Shown one piece after another: positions 1 through 9,018 of a DNA stretch of 64,000 nucleotides. Within the stretch, counting starts at the first letter, position 1. Each line of letters starts with the position of its first letter. Origin of the DNA: Pseudomonas viridiflava (GTDB lineage Bacteria > Pseudomonadota > Gammaproteobacteria > Pseudomonadales > Pseudomonadaceae); the NCBI RefSeq assembly GCF_003702045.1, contig NZ_RBTP01000012.1:434001-498000 (forward strand). Direction: 5' to 3'. The translations under genes were made by a program, and so were the position numbers. The notes under the pieces are model-generated. The model had not been told where the DNA came from. It saw nothing but the letters and a program-made list of their open reading frames with translations, and made no database searches.

Positions 1-1123
1 AACCGAGCACTGCGGAGTACACGCCCATCAACACCGCGTAAGTGTCGTGGGACGCAATGCTGGTGAAGAATGTCGAGATGTAATGCGCCAGCGTCTGCGC
101 ATCGCCGCCCTTGACCGTGGTCAGCAGCGCTGCAATCGAGCCATACAGCGGAAACTGGATCAGCACGCCGGTGGTGGTCGGCACTGCGCGTGCTACGGCA
201 TCCAGAAAACTGCGGGGCCGCCAATGCAGCAGTGCGCCGAGCATGATGAACAGGAAGTTATAGGTGTTCAGCCCGGAAATCGCAGTGATTGCCGGTTTGG
301 TCGAGAACTCGTTGAACAACCATCCCGCGCCGAGCATTACCATCAGGATGATCAACAGCGGACTGTATTCCAGCCACTCGCCGGGGCGCGAGCGGGCAGG
401 CAGGGGCGGCAGGCTGAACGCAGGGTCTATGCCGCAGGCGTTGGCATCGCGTGCGCTGTTGGGGCCGGGTGCTGTGGCGTAGGCGACGATCAGCGAAATG
501 ACCACCAGCGCCGCCAGCATGACGCCGGACTGCCAGAGAAAGATGGTTTCGGTGAAGGGGATGACGCCGGTGATCGCCAGAATCGAGGGCGGCAGGCTGG
601 CGGGGTTGGCCTGCAATTGCGCGGCCGACGATGACAGCCCGAGCGCCCAGACAGCACCCAGACCCAGGTAGGCGGCGGCACCGGCGGCACGGTAGTCCAT
701 GCGCAGGTCGGTACGGCGTGCAAGGGCGCGCACCAGCAGGCCACCAAATACCAGCGACAGTCCCCAGTTGAGCAGGGATGCGAGCATGGAAATCAAGGCG
801 ACCCAGGCCACCGCCGAGCGACCGTTGCGCGGGATGCGCGCCAGACGGTCGATCAGCCTGACCGCAGGGGGGGAACTGGCCACCACGTAACCGCCAATCA
901 CGACGAACGCCATTTGCATGGTGAACGGGATCAGGCTCCAGAAGCCATCGCCGAAGGCTTTTGCCGCTTCGGCAGGTCTGGCACCAATGGCTAGCGTGGC
1001 CAGGGTGACGATCACTACAGCCAGTGCGGCAAAGACCCAGGAGTCGGGAAACCAGCGTTCAGCCCATGCGGCGCAGCGCAGGGCAAATCTGGCGGAGCGG
1101 CTTTCTTCGAGGTTGGCGGCCAT
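1..1123 (-). CDS. atoE: Short-chain fatty acid transporter, AtoE family (3' end cut off by window)
   Basis: Inner-membrane permease for short-chain fatty acids such as acetoacetate or butyrate. The frame opens with ATG at 1123 (MAANLEESRSARFALRC) and stays open to base 1, so about 374 residues are seen and the C-terminus is missing. The protein has many hydrophobic helices and the family-like stretches FAALAVVIVTLATLAIG, MQMAFVVIGGYVVASSP and NWGLSLVFGGLLVRAL. It is the last visible gene of a leftward set with two CoA-transferase subunits, which suggests uptake followed by CoA activation. A hairpin-rich repeat separates it from the transferase genes, so co-transcription is not certain. Family assignment is firm; the exact substrate is inferred. 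Confidence 0.88.
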   Translation of the reverse strand, partial: MAANLEESRSARFALRCAAWAERWFPDSWVFAALAVVIVTLATLAIGARPAEAAKAFGDGFWSLIPFTMQMAFVVIGGYVVASSPPAVRLIDRLARIPRNGRSAVAWVALISMLASLLNWGLSLVFGGLLVRALARRTDLRMDYRAAGAAAYLGLGAVWALGLSSSAAQLQANPASLPPSILAITGVIPFTETIFLWQSGVMLAALVVISLIVAYATAPGPNSARDANACGIDPAFSLPPLPARSRPGEWLEYSPLLIILMVMLGAGWLFNEFSTKPAITAISGLNTYNFLFIMLGALLHWRPRSFLDAVARAVPTTTGVLIQFPLYGSIAALLTTVKGGDAQTLAHYISTFFTSIASHDTYAVLMGVYSAVLG

Positions 1124-1193
1124 CTGGCTGTCCTGTTGTCATTATTATTGGTTTTTCGATGGTGACGGTGTTCTGCGTTCGCGTGAGACTGGG

Positions 1194-1310
1194 ACGTGGA
1201 GCGTCACGGGCTCCATGCCAACGCGGAGCGTTGGCATGGTCATCCTTCAGCCTTCATATGGGTCGTTCCCATGCTCCGCATGGGAATGCAGCTCAGGACG
1301 CTCCGCGTCC
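1194..1310. repeat. Hairpin-rich dispersed repeat, copy A
   Basis: Intergenic block with successive hairpins. CATGCCAACGC/GCGTTGGCATG (1214-1238, loop gga) is perfect, as is TTCCCATGC/GCATGGGAA (1266-1286, loop tcc) and GGACGC/GCGTCC (1296-1310, loop tcc). Related hairpins occur at 10631-10677 and 14572-14602, so this is probably a dispersed extragenic repeat of Pseudomonas rather than a gene-specific signal. It lies between the CoA-transferase subunit B gene and atoE and could weaken read-through. Confidence 0.7.
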
Positions 1311-1348
1311 GCATCCCGATGCGCCGCGGATACCCGACAGTGACGAAA

Positions 1349-2005
1349 TCAAAACGTCATTTCGATCACATCATCCGGCACGATCAGTTTGCCGGCAGTC
1401 TTGGCGACGATTTCTTCAACGCTCACCCCCGGCGCGCGTTCGCGCAGGATGAACGCGCCGTTCTCGATTTCAAGGTAGGCCAGGTCGGTCAGCACCTTGC
1501 GAATACAACCTGCGCCAGTCAATGGCAGGCTGCAGCGAGGCAGCAGTTTGGATTCGCCGTCCTTGGAGGCGTGGGTCATGGTGACGATGATGTTGTCTGC
1601 GCCCGCCACCAGGTCCATTGCGCCGCCCATGCCCTTGACCAGTTTGCCGGGGATCATCCAGGAGGCGATATTGCCTTCGACGTCCACTTCAAACGCGCCC
1701 AGCACCGTCAGGTCTACATGACCGCCGCGGATCATGGCAAACGATTCGGCGGAAGAAAAAATCGATGCGCCGACGCGCGCGGTGACGGTCTGCTTGCCGG
1801 CATTGATCATGTCGGCGTCGATGGTGTCTTCGGTGGGAAATTCGCCCATGCCCAGCAGGCCGTTTTCCGATTGCAACATGACGTCGATGTCGTTCGGGAC
1901 ATAGTTGGCGACCAGCGTCGGAATGCCGATCCCCAAGTTCACGTAGTAGCCGTCCTTGAGTTCACGGGCGACGCGCTGAGCCATTTGTTCGCGGGAGAGT
2001 GCCAT
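1349..2005 (-). CDS. 3-oxoacid CoA-transferase, subunit B
   Basis: Beta subunit (218 aa) of a heteromeric CoA-transferase that moves CoA from an acyl-CoA donor to a 3-oxo acid. The catalytic glutamate lies in the family motif SENGLLGMG (about residues 46-54), and the N-terminal GIGIPTLVANY and GGHVDLTVLGAFEVD stretches are typical of the SugarP-isomerase-like fold. Length is normal. It follows the A subunit gene after 58 bp. The pair could act on acetoacetate (AtoDA/ScoAB) or on dehydrocarnitine (the P. aeruginosa DhcAB pair, which as I recall also lies beside a LysR gene). Sequence alone does not separate these, so no symbol is given. Confidence 0.9.
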   Translation of the reverse strand: MALSREQMAQRVARELKDGYYVNLGIGIPTLVANYVPNDIDVMLQSENGLLGMGEFPTEDTIDADMINAGKQTVTARVGASIFSSAESFAMIRGGHVDLTVLGAFEVDVEGNIASWMIPGKLVKGMGGAMDLVAGADNIIVTMTHASKDGESKLLPRCSLPLTGAGCIRKVLTDLAYLEIENGAFILRERAPGVSVEEIVAKTAGKLIVPDDVIEMTF

Positions 2006-2063
2006 GATCTGAAATCTCTTTGTGGTGTGTGCCGATTCGTGCTTCGTGGAGCGCTTGTTGCCC

Positions 2064-2765
2064 TCAGAATTTTCTGAGGGTGCGCTGCTCGATGCGTTTT
2101 TCGAAAGTGCCCTGGATCACACGGTCGACATAAATGCCAGGGGTGTGGATCTGGGTCGGCAACAGCACGCCGGGCTCGACGATTTCCTCGACCTCGACCA
2201 CAGTGATCTTGCCTGCGGTGGCCACGACGGGATTGAAATTCTGCGCGGTGTGACGATAGACCACGTTGCCGAAGTGATCAGCTTTCCAGCCCTTGATCAG
2301 TGCAAAGTCGCCGGTGATGGCTTCTTCGAGAATGACATTGCGGCCATTGAACTGGCGGGTTTCCTTGCCTTCAGCCACGGGCGTGCCGTAGCCGGTGGCG
2401 GTGTAAAACGCAGGAATGCCCGCGCCGCCAGCCCGCAGTTTTTCAGCAAGGGTGCCTTGCGGGGTCAGTTCGACCTCCAGTTCGCCGCTCAGCAACTGGC
2501 GTTCGAACAAGGCGTTTTCACCCACGTAGGAAGAAATCATTTTTCGGATCTGCCGGTCTTCGAGCAGGATGCCCAGGCCGAAACCGTCGACGCCGCAGTT
2601 GTTGGACACCACCGTCAGGCCCTTGATGCCCATGCGTTTGATCTGCGCGATCAGGTTCTCCGGGATGCCGCACAGGCCAAAGCCGCCGCACAGCACGGTC
2701 ATGTTGTCGGTCAGCCCGGCGAGGGCCTCCTCGTACGTTGCCACTCGCTTGTCGAGCCCAGCCAT
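2064..2765 (-). CDS. 3-oxoacid CoA-transferase, subunit A
   Basis: Alpha subunit (233 aa) of the heteromeric CoA-transferase. It carries the family signature [13 protein letters not shown] (about residues 27-39), which binds CoA, and the [15 protein letters not shown] segment. Start is ATG at 2765 ([15 protein letters not shown]) and length is normal. It is the first gene of the leftward unit with subunit B, divergent from a LysR regulator beginning 123 bp away, which is the likely controller of the unit. Substrate (acetoacetate or dehydrocarnitine) is not settled. Confidence 0.9.
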   Translation of the reverse strand: MAGLDKRVATYEEALAGLTDNMTVLCGGFGLCGIPENLIAQIKRMGIKGLTVVSNNCGVDGFGLGILLEDRQIRKMISSYVGENALFERQLLSGELEVELTPQGTLAEKLRAGGAGIPAFYTATGYGTPVAEGKETRQFNGRNVILEEAITGDFALIKGWKADHFGNVVYRHTAQNFNPVVATAGKITVVEVEEIVEPGVLLPTQIHTPGIYVDRVIQGTFEKRIEQRTLRKF

Positions 2766-2888
2766 GATGATCCGCCTTTTAGAGTTGTGACCGGCACGTT
2801 GCCGGAGGATCGGTGACCTGCATCTTCTCTCGGGACCAGTGATTTGTTAATTTTGTTTTTCTGATCGATTAATAAGAAAGATAAATAT

Positions 2889-3782
2889 ATGAACGTGAAG
2901 CAGCTTCGTGCTTTTCTGGCCGTGGCGCAGTACCTGAGTTTCGCCCAGGCAGGCGAGCGTTTGCACTTGTCGCAGCCGGCCCTGAGCCTGACGATCAAGG
3001 GACTTGAAGAGGATCTGGGCGGCCAGTTGCTCACGCGCACCACCCGCAACGTCAGCCTCACACCGGAAGGTGAAACCCTCTTGCCGCTGGCGCGCCAGCT
3101 GCTGGCCGACTGGGACAACACCGAGGAGCTGCTGCGTCAGCGCTTTACCTTGCAGACGGGGCGAGTCTCCATCGCGGCGATGCCTTCGTTCGCTGGCAAC
3201 CTCCTGCCGGGCGCGCTGAAGACGTTTCGCGACCGTTACCCGCGGGTCAACGTCGCCGTGCATGACGTGGTCAATGAGCAGGTGCTGGAAATGGTGCGCC
3301 ATCGCCGGGTCGAACTGGGGATCGGTTTTGAGCCGGAGTCGAGCAGTGCGCTGTTATTCACGCCGTTTTACATGGATCGATTCGTCGCCGTCGTGGCCAT
3401 CGATTCGCCGCTGGCCACGCGTGCGCAGGTGACTTGGGCCGAGCTGTTGGAAGAGGACTTCATTGCCTTGCAGCGGCCGTCCGCCGTGCGTTTGCTGCTG
3501 GAGCACGCCATCGAATCGCGTCACGGCAAGTTGTCGGTGGCGTTCGAAAGCCACCAGTTGTCGACCATCGGGCGTATGGTCGCCAGCGGGCTGGGCGTGA
3601 GTGCGGTGCCTTCACTGTGCATCGAGCAGATGCAGGAACTCGGCGCACGCTGTGTTCCCCTGGTCGAGCCGCTGATCGAACGGCGTATCGGTTTGATGAT
3701 GCTGACCGATCACAAGCTGTCGGCGGCGGCACAGGCATTGCGTGAAGTGCTGATCGAACACGCCCGTAAACAGGGGCTGTAA
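2889..3782 (+). CDS. LysR-family transcriptional regulator next to CoA-transferase genes
   Basis: LysR-type regulator of 297 aa. The N-terminal winged helix-turn-helix covers about residues 2-60 (MNVKQLRAFLAVAQYLSF, AGERLHLSQPALSLTIKGLE), followed by the effector-binding fold (QTGRVSIAAMPSFAGN onward). It is divergent from the CoA-transferase/atoE unit and shares a 123-bp A+T-rich intergenic region with it, the usual arrangement for local control. Start is ATG at 2889, giving the canonical short LysR N-terminus. By position it may be the counterpart of P. aeruginosa DhcR; that is recollection, not shown by the sequence. Confidence 0.88.
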   Translation: MNVKQLRAFLAVAQYLSFAQAGERLHLSQPALSLTIKGLEEDLGGQLLTRTTRNVSLTPEGETLLPLARQLLADWDNTEELLRQRFTLQTGRVSIAAMPSFAGNLLPGALKTFRDRYPRVNVAVHDVVNEQVLEMVRHRRVELGIGFEPESSSALLFTPFYMDRFVAVVAIDSPLATRAQVTWAELLEEDFIALQRPSAVRLLLEHAIESRHGKLSVAFESHQLSTIGRMVASGLGVSAVPSLCIEQMQELGARCVPLVEPLIERRIGLMMLTDHKLSAAAQALREVLIEHARKQGL

Positions 3783-3880
3783 AAGTCGATAGCCACTATC
3801 ACGCCGGTTGATTTTTGCCGCGAGAGGGCGGGGCGTAACCTTGCTTCATTCCCGAAATGAAGCCAGCCTGGAGGCCCCTC

Positions 3881-4162
3881 ATGAACCGCATGCTTGCCCT
3901 TGCTCTTGTTCTGTCATTCACCGTAGCGCTGCTGTCCGGCTGTTCCACTCATCACGCTGTCGAGTTGCGTCCTTATTCGGTCGAGGAAAGCCATCAACTG
4001 GCGCTGGAAGATTTGAATCGTCGCGGTCTGTCTTTCGAGGAATATCAGGCACGCAAGTCGCAGCTGTTGGCCGATCCGCAAATCCAGCAGGTTCGTCAGT
4101 TCGACAGCCAGGGCGAAATCAGTGTTGATCGCGGCACTCTGGATCAGAACCCTCAGGGCTGA
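3881..4162 (+). CDS. Small lipoprotein, unknown function
   Basis: A 93-aa predicted lipoprotein. The start at 3881 is chosen because GGAGG sits 8 bp upstream and it gives a clean signal peptide (MNRMLALALVLSFTVALLSG) with lipobox LLSGC, so Cys21 would be acylated. An in-frame ATG at 3857 would add eight residues and has no such ribosome site. The mature part is hydrophilic and helical, with EESHQLALEDLNRRGLSFEEYQARKSQLL resembling the short C-terminal helix motif of SHOCT-like segments (low certainty). No enzymatic motif is visible. It stands alone between a LysR gene and the convergent pabB. Confidence 0.72.
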   Translation: MNRMLALALVLSFTVALLSGCSTHHAVELRPYSVEESHQLALEDLNRRGLSFEEYQARKSQLLADPQIQQVRQFDSQGEISVDRGTLDQNPQG

Positions 4163-4229
4163 TCGCGCGATTCCCGTTTTCTCGAACGTCCAAAGAGCCT
4201 TAGCCTGACGTCCTGTCGTTATCTGTCGG

Positions 4230-5576
4230 TCAGATCAAGGCGTTCAGCGTTTCAAGTAGAACCCGAACCTTGGTAAAGGTCTCCTGATACTCCGCTTCGC
4301 AATCGGAATCGGCAACGATGCCGCCACCGGCCCAGCATGAAACCTGCCCGTCCTTGACCAGCAGGCTGCGGATGGCGATGGAACTGTCCATCTGCCCACG
4401 CACATCCAGGTACATCAGCGAACCGCAATAGACACTGCGCCGGGTGGGCTCCAGTTCATCGATGATTTGCATCGCCCGAATCTTCGGCGCGCCCGTGATC
4501 GAGCCTCCGGGAAAACTGCCCGCGATCAGGTCCAGTGCATCATGTTCAGCCGCCAGTTCGCCCGTCACGCTGCTGACCAGATGGTGCACGTTGGGGTAGC
4601 TCTCCAGGCTGAACAGCTCCGGCACTTTCACGGAGCCTGTTTTGCAACTGCGGCCGAGGTCGTTGCGCAAGAGGTCGACGATCATCAGGTTCTCGGCACG
4701 ATCCTTTTCACTGCCCATCAGTTGCTCGGCGAACTCCGCATCCTGTTCCGGGTCGCCGCCACGCGGGCGGGTGCCCTTGATCGGCCGGGTTTCGACGTGC
4801 CTGTCGCTGACTTTCACGAATCGTTCGGGTGAAAGACTGAGGATCGCCTCGTCACCCGACAACGCCATGAACCCTGCGAAGGGCGTCGGACAAGCTGAGC
4901 GCAGTGCCTGGTAGGCTTGCCACGGATCACCGACGCACGGTGCCTGAAAACGCTGGGTCAGGTTGACCTGATAACAGTCGCCTGCCTGGATGTAGTCCTG
5001 AATCCGCTCGAATGCCTGCCGGTACTCGCGGGCGTTGATGCTGGCGGCGAAGGGCTTTTGCAGCGAAAAAGGCGGGTCGGCAGGTGCCGATGTGCCTTCG
5101 AACAGCTCAATCAGGCGGGCGCGCTCGACTTCGGTCACGACTGGATGAAAGACTAATTGGCTGGTCTGCGCCTGATGGTCGCTGATCAACGCCCAGCCAT
5201 ACAGCGCTAGACGCGCTTCAGGCAGTTGCAGATCGTCAATCGACTGATTCGGCAGCGGTTCCAGACGGCGACCGAAGTCATAACTCAGGTACCCCATCAG
5301 GCCGCCCGCGAAGGGCAGCTCGGCACCGCTCGGCAAACAGGTGTTGCCCAGCACAGCCAGGCCTTTGCGCAGGCGGTCAATGTAAGCGCCGCCGGTTTCC
5401 TCTGCCTGGATCGTCAGGTCCTGCAAGGGCCAGGCGCTGAGCAGATCAAAGCGGCCTCGATCAGCTGTAGGCCTGCCGCTGTCGAGCAGCACCGCACCCG
5501 CAGCCTGGCGGATTCGTGAAAAATACACCGCCGGGTCGGCGCTATAGGGCAGGGGGTGTATCAGGCAGGTGGGCAT
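4230..5576 (-). CDS. pabB: Aminodeoxychorismate synthase component I
   Basis: PabB converts chorismate and ammonia to 4-amino-4-deoxychorismate for p-aminobenzoate and folate synthesis, with glutaminase PabA encoded elsewhere. The 448-aa protein has the anthranilate synthase I-like N-terminal domain and the chorismate-binding domain from about residue 180. The PIKGTRPRG motif holds the lysine that distinguishes PabB from TrpE-type enzymes; further signatures are LLRNDLGRSC, GSFPGGSITGAPK and CWAGGGIVADSD. Start ATG 5576 and length are normal. It faces the small lipoprotein gene and lies downstream of the ATP-grasp gene on the same strand after a 96-bp gap. Confidence 0.94.
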   Translation of the reverse strand: MPTCLIHPLPYSADPAVYFSRIRQAAGAVLLDSGRPTADRGRFDLLSAWPLQDLTIQAEETGGAYIDRLRKGLAVLGNTCLPSGAELPFAGGLMGYLSYDFGRRLEPLPNQSIDDLQLPEARLALYGWALISDHQAQTSQLVFHPVVTEVERARLIELFEGTSAPADPPFSLQKPFAASINAREYRQAFERIQDYIQAGDCYQVNLTQRFQAPCVGDPWQAYQALRSACPTPFAGFMALSGDEAILSLSPERFVKVSDRHVETRPIKGTRPRGGDPEQDAEFAEQLMGSEKDRAENLMIVDLLRNDLGRSCKTGSVKVPELFSLESYPNVHHLVSSVTGELAAEHDALDLIAGSFPGGSITGAPKIRAMQIIDELEPTRRSVYCGSLMYLDVRGQMDSSIAIRSLLVKDGQVSCWAGGGIVADSDCEAEYQETFTKVRVLLETLNALI

Positions 5577-5672
5577 GTCGAAACGTCAGTATGGAGGCGC
5601 GGCCGGGGATTGTAGTCCTGTGGCGTGTCGCCTCCTAGGGGTATGTCGGGATTGGGCAGAAGCTGATCGCTC

Positions 5673-6653
5673 TCAGGCGCTGGGCACGTGGCCGAACAGT
5701 GCCTGCACGAACTCGACCCGCTCCTGTGGCGTTTCCTGTCGGCCGTCCTGGGCCAATTGCTCGATACGTGCTTCTACCGCCTGGGTTCGGTGCGTCAGGC
5801 CGCTGTCGTTGGCAATCTGGATATTCAGACCGGGACGGGCGTTGAGTTCCAGGATCAGCGGCCCTTTGTCCTGATCCAGCACCATGTCCACACCAATGTA
5901 GCCCAGTCCGCACAGCTCGTAGCATTCGGCGGCAAGCTTCATGAAACCGTCCCAGTTGGGCAGTTGCACGCCATCGACCGAATTGGTGGTGTCCGGGTGC
6001 TTGCTGATGATGCTGTTCAGCCAGGTGCCCTGCAGGGTTATGCCGGTGGCCAGGTCCACGCCGACGCCGATGGCGCCCTGGTGCAGGTTGGCCTTGCCGC
6101 CCGATTGACGGGTGGGCAGGCGCAACATGGCCATGACCGGGTAGCCCATCAGCACGATGATGCGAATGTCCGGTACGCCTTCGTAGCTGATGCTTTTGAA
6201 GATAGGGTCCGGGGTGACGCGGTATTCGATCAGCGCCCGGTCTCGGTGCCCGCCCAGTGAATACAGGCCTGTCAGGATGCTGGATACCTGATGCTCGATT
6301 TCCGACTTGCTGATGATGCGTCCCGACACCGTGCGATAACGGTCCTCGAAACGGTCGGCGATCACCAGGATGCCGTCACCGCCCGCGCCCTGTGCCGGCT
6401 TGATCACGAAATCGCTGCGCCCACCGATGATCTCGTCGAGCTGGTCAATCTCCTTTTCCGTGGAAATCACGCCATACATCTCGGGCACGTGAATACCAGC
6501 CTGGATGGCCCGCTCCTTGGTGATGATCTTGTCATCGACGATCGGGTACAGGCTGCGCTTGTTGTACTTGAGCACGTAGTCGGCATTACGCCGATTGATG
6601 CCCATGATCCCGCGCGCTTCCAGTGCCTTCCAGGTTTTCCACCAGCCGATCAC
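5673..6653 (-). CDS. Alpha-L-glutamate ligase-like ATP-grasp protein (RimK-related)
   Basis: A 326-aa ATP-grasp protein related to RimK-type glutamate ligases. It begins VIGWWKTWKALEARGIMG and has the nucleotide-binding FVIKPAQGAGGDGILV and Mg-binding LILELNARPGLNIQIAN motifs typical of the fold. The start is the GTG at 6653, whose GTGA overlaps the stop of the upstream 7TM gene, a sign of translational coupling; longer upstream frames would run through that gene. It is the third gene of a protease, inactive transglutaminase/7TM and ligase unit conserved in Pseudomonas. The family suggests addition of an amino acid to a peptide or protein; the substrate is unknown. Confidence 0.85.
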   Translation of the reverse strand: MIGWWKTWKALEARGIMGINRRNADYVLKYNKRSLYPIVDDKIITKERAIQAGIHVPEMYGVISTEKEIDQLDEIIGGRSDFVIKPAQGAGGDGILVIADRFEDRYRTVSGRIISKSEIEHQVSSILTGLYSLGGHRDRALIEYRVTPDPIFKSISYEGVPDIRIIVLMGYPVMAMLRLPTRQSGGKANLHQGAIGVGVDLATGITLQGTWLNSIISKHPDTTNSVDGVQLPNWDGFMKLAAECYELCGLGYIGVDMVLDQDKGPLILELNARPGLNIQIANDSGLTHRTQAVEARIEQLAQDGRQETPQERVEFVQALFGHVPSA

Positions 6654-8188
6654 TTGGCCTGTTCCTCTTTCAGGAACGCTTTGAAGCGCATCAGCTCGGT
6701 CAGGCGATAGCCGCGGTATCTGCCCATCGCCAGCATGAAGCCGACCAGCACCAGCAGCACGGCGGGGAAGGTGAACACGAAGTAGGTCAGTTCCGGCACG
6801 CTCATGATCAGGTGCGCCAAGGAGGCCGCGAACAGCGTGCCGATGGCCACTTTCATGGCATGGCTGGCGCCGCGCTCTTCCCAAGTGATCGACAGGCGTT
6901 CGATGGTCATGGTCAAGATGACCATCGGGAACAGTGCCACCGACAGACCGCGTTCCAGCCCCAGTTTATGACTGAACAGGCTGATGGCGGCGATCAGCAC
7001 CACCACAAAGGTCAGCACGACGGACAGGCGCGGCAGCATTTGCAGTTTGAGGTGCTCAAGGTACGAACGCAGCGACAGCCCCAGCGCGGTGATCACCGTA
7101 AACAGGGCGATGCCGAAGCCCAATTGGGTTTCGCGGAACGCCAAGGCAATCAGCACGGGCGTGAAGGTGCCCAGGGTCTGCAGGCCGATCAGGTTGCGCA
7201 GGATCAGGATGACCAGCACGCCAATCGGGATCATGACCATGATCATGAACGTCTGCTGGGTCTGCAGCGGCAGGCCGTACAGCGAGTAGGCGAGGAAGTC
7301 CGAGTCGGTGCTGGCGTCGGTCAGCTTGGCCAGGCGCATGGCGTTCATTTCGCTGTTGTTCAGGCTGAAGGTGACCTGCACCTTTTTGCCGCCTTCGACC
7401 GTGACCAGATTTTCTTCACCCGTCCACCAGAGCAGGCGGTCGTCCGGCAAACCGGCTTCGCCCGTGTCCGGGTTGAAATACAGCCATTCCTTGCCATTGA
7501 AGCTGCGCAGCCACAGTTCAGGTGTCTGGGGCTGATCGGCGTTCAGGCGGATGGTGTGGGCTTTCTCAAGCGGCACGTGGGCAATGGACAGCAGCAGTTC
7601 GGTGACCTGGGCTTTCTTGCCAGCGGAAGTGTCGCCCGCCAGCAGCAGCTTGACGTTGTCATCGCTCAGGTTGTTGACCCGCTTGATGGCTTCGGTGATG
7701 AAGGTTTCGACATCGGCCGAGTGCTGGCGAATCGGTGCGAGCAACGCTTCGGCAGCGACTTTTTCCGGGCCTTCCACGGGCAGGCTGTCGCGGAAGATCG
7801 GGCCTTTTACCTTCGGCTTTTCGCCGCTGTAGCGCTTGGTCAAAACCAGCCTGTAATACAGCGTCTGGTTGCCGGTGGCGCGGCGGGTCGACCAGGTGAC
7901 CCGACGATTGCCGTCGCCACGGTTGACGCTGACGCCGTAATTGTTGGAGATGAAGCTTTCATTGAGGCTGATGTAATCGTGGGCCAGTGGCGGCACGAAC
8001 ATCTGGATCTTGACCGAGTCCTTGGGGTTGGCGATGAACTCGACCTTGGCGTCGATGTTCCACAGGTCGTCGGTTTCGTCTTCGGACACCGGAATGCCGA
8101 GCGCCAGTATCTGATAGGCCGTGATCGCAATGCCCAGGGTCACCAGGACAGTGATCAGGATTTTCAGATGGAGCGTGAGAGCGCGCAT
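6650..8188 (-). CDS. Inactive transglutaminase fused to seven transmembrane helices
   Basis: A 512-aa membrane protein. One N-terminal helix (LKILITVLVTLGIAITAYQIL) is followed by a periplasmic domain of about 250 residues with the transglutaminase-like fold (ITEAIKRVNNLSDDNV, TPELWLRSFNGKEWLYFNP). The C-terminal half has about seven helices (IPIGVLVILILRNLIGL, VVLTFVVVLIAAISLF, FVFTFPAVLLVLVGFML). The start is ATG at 8188, four bases after the protease stop; an upstream in-frame start would overlap the protease. I could not see a full Cys-His-Asp triad, in line with the 'inactive' family name. It probably senses or presents peptides for the ligase encoded next; that role is inferred. Confidence 0.82.
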   Translation of the reverse strand: MRALTLHLKILITVLVTLGIAITAYQILALGIPVSEDETDDLWNIDAKVEFIANPKDSVKIQMFVPPLAHDYISLNESFISNNYGVSVNRGDGNRRVTWSTRRATGNQTLYYRLVLTKRYSGEKPKVKGPIFRDSLPVEGPEKVAAEALLAPIRQHSADVETFITEAIKRVNNLSDDNVKLLLAGDTSAGKKAQVTELLLSIAHVPLEKAHTIRLNADQPQTPELWLRSFNGKEWLYFNPDTGEAGLPDDRLLWWTGEENLVTVEGGKKVQVTFSLNNSEMNAMRLAKLTDASTDSDFLAYSLYGLPLQTQQTFMIMVMIPIGVLVILILRNLIGLQTLGTFTPVLIALAFRETQLGFGIALFTVITALGLSLRSYLEHLKLQMLPRLSVVLTFVVVLIAAISLFSHKLGLERGLSVALFPMVILTMTIERLSITWEERGASHAMKVAIGTLFAASLAHLIMSVPELTYFVFTFPAVLLVLVGFMLAMGRYRGYRLTELMRFKAFLKEEQAK

Positions 8189-8192
8189 GTAT

Positions 8193-8729
8193 TTACTCTG
8201 CGTTTTGAGCGACGGAAGCGCAGCCAGGCTTCCCTGCCGCATATTTAAGACTTGGATCGACCAGCGCATCGAAGTGTTTCAACGCTTCGGAGCCGATCAA
8301 AAGCGGGTATTGGAAAGCACTTCGGTCGGTCAAGTTCACTTCTATGGTGCGTAAAACTTCACCCATGCAGACAGCCAGGCTGATAACCGGCCGTGCGGTG
8401 TACTGTTTTTCATCATCCGGGTCGCGATCATCGGCGCGACGCTTGATCTTGCTGACCCGCGCCAGCGGCATTTCTATGGGGTGCGCATGGGTGTTGTCGA
8501 TGGCCAGGTAGAAGCGAACCCAACGCTCGCCATTGCGATTGAAATGCTTGATTTCACGAGCGCTCAGCGAGGCCGTTTTGGCGCCGGTGTCGAGCTTGGC
8601 CGCCACCTCCAGATTAATGTCGGTCAACCGGGCGTATTCGTTGAGGCCATAGACCGTTTTGGCGGCAGCAGCGCAGAAAGGCGACACACACAGAAGGCAG
8701 AGCAGCGTAGTGAGGGTATGGAATCTCAT
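8193..8729 (-). CDS. Exported retropepsin-like (RimK/LysX-linked) protease
   Basis: A 178-aa protein with a signal peptide (MRFHTLTTLLCLLCVSPFCAAA) and the retropepsin-like core KLDTGAKTASLSA at about residues 44-56, where DTGA is the aspartic protease-type motif. Databases often name the family ATP-dependent zinc protease, but the motif suggests an aspartyl fold. It is first in a tight three-gene unit, with 4 bp to the 7TM gene, which itself overlaps the ligase gene. Signal peptide, protease fold, 7TM sensor-like protein and ligase together suggest an envelope peptide-modifying pathway; the substrate is unknown. Confidence 0.82.
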   Translation of the reverse strand: MRFHTLTTLLCLLCVSPFCAAAAKTVYGLNEYARLTDINLEVAAKLDTGAKTASLSAREIKHFNRNGERWVRFYLAIDNTHAHPIEMPLARVSKIKRRADDRDPDDEKQYTARPVISLAVCMGEVLRTIEVNLTDRSAFQYPLLIGSEALKHFDALVDPSLKYAAGKPGCASVAQNAE

Positions 8730-8933
8730 AAATCCTGGCGCGATGAGCGAAAAACTGGAAGGTCAGGGCGCAAGCGGGATGGACCTGATGATGAAGAACA
8801 GGCAGTGGCGCAACGGCGCACCAGCACTGTGCAGATGTGGCGCGGATTCTAGCATGAAGCGGTCAGGGTGCCAGTTATCCAGTGGTTCGCGGCCTGGATT
8901 GGCGATTAATCTGTTGGTCACCTTCATTAGACG

Positions 8934-8945
8934 ATTGTCGACAAT
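8934..8945. promoter_or_regulatory. Candidate GntR operator 1 of the methylcitrate operon
   Basis: Perfect 12-bp palindrome ATTGTCGACAAT, 72 bp before the start of the GntR regulator. A near copy covers the start codon of the regulator at 9007-9018. FadR/GntR-family proteins bind short inverted repeats with TTGT/ACAA arms, so these are plausible autoregulatory sites. Binding itself is inferred. Confidence 0.65.
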
Positions 8946-9006
8946 GCCTGATTTATCTTTGACGCAATAGCGTTCAAGCGCTAGATTTGCGCCTAACCAG
9001 TGCCGA

Positions 9007-9018
9007 GGTGTCGACAAT
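9007..9018. promoter_or_regulatory. Candidate GntR operator 2, overlapping the regulator start codon
   Basis: GGTGTCGACAAT matches the palindrome at 8934-8945 at 10 of 12 positions and extends into the ATG at 9017. Occupation would block both promoter clearance and translation start of the regulator operon. Two spaced copies in one short intergenic region make chance less likely. Confidence 0.55.

Noticed and set aside
6623..8248. Long open frame antisense to the 7TM gene
   Set aside because: Its product is a His/Gln/Asp-rich string typical of shadow frames, without signals or motifs.
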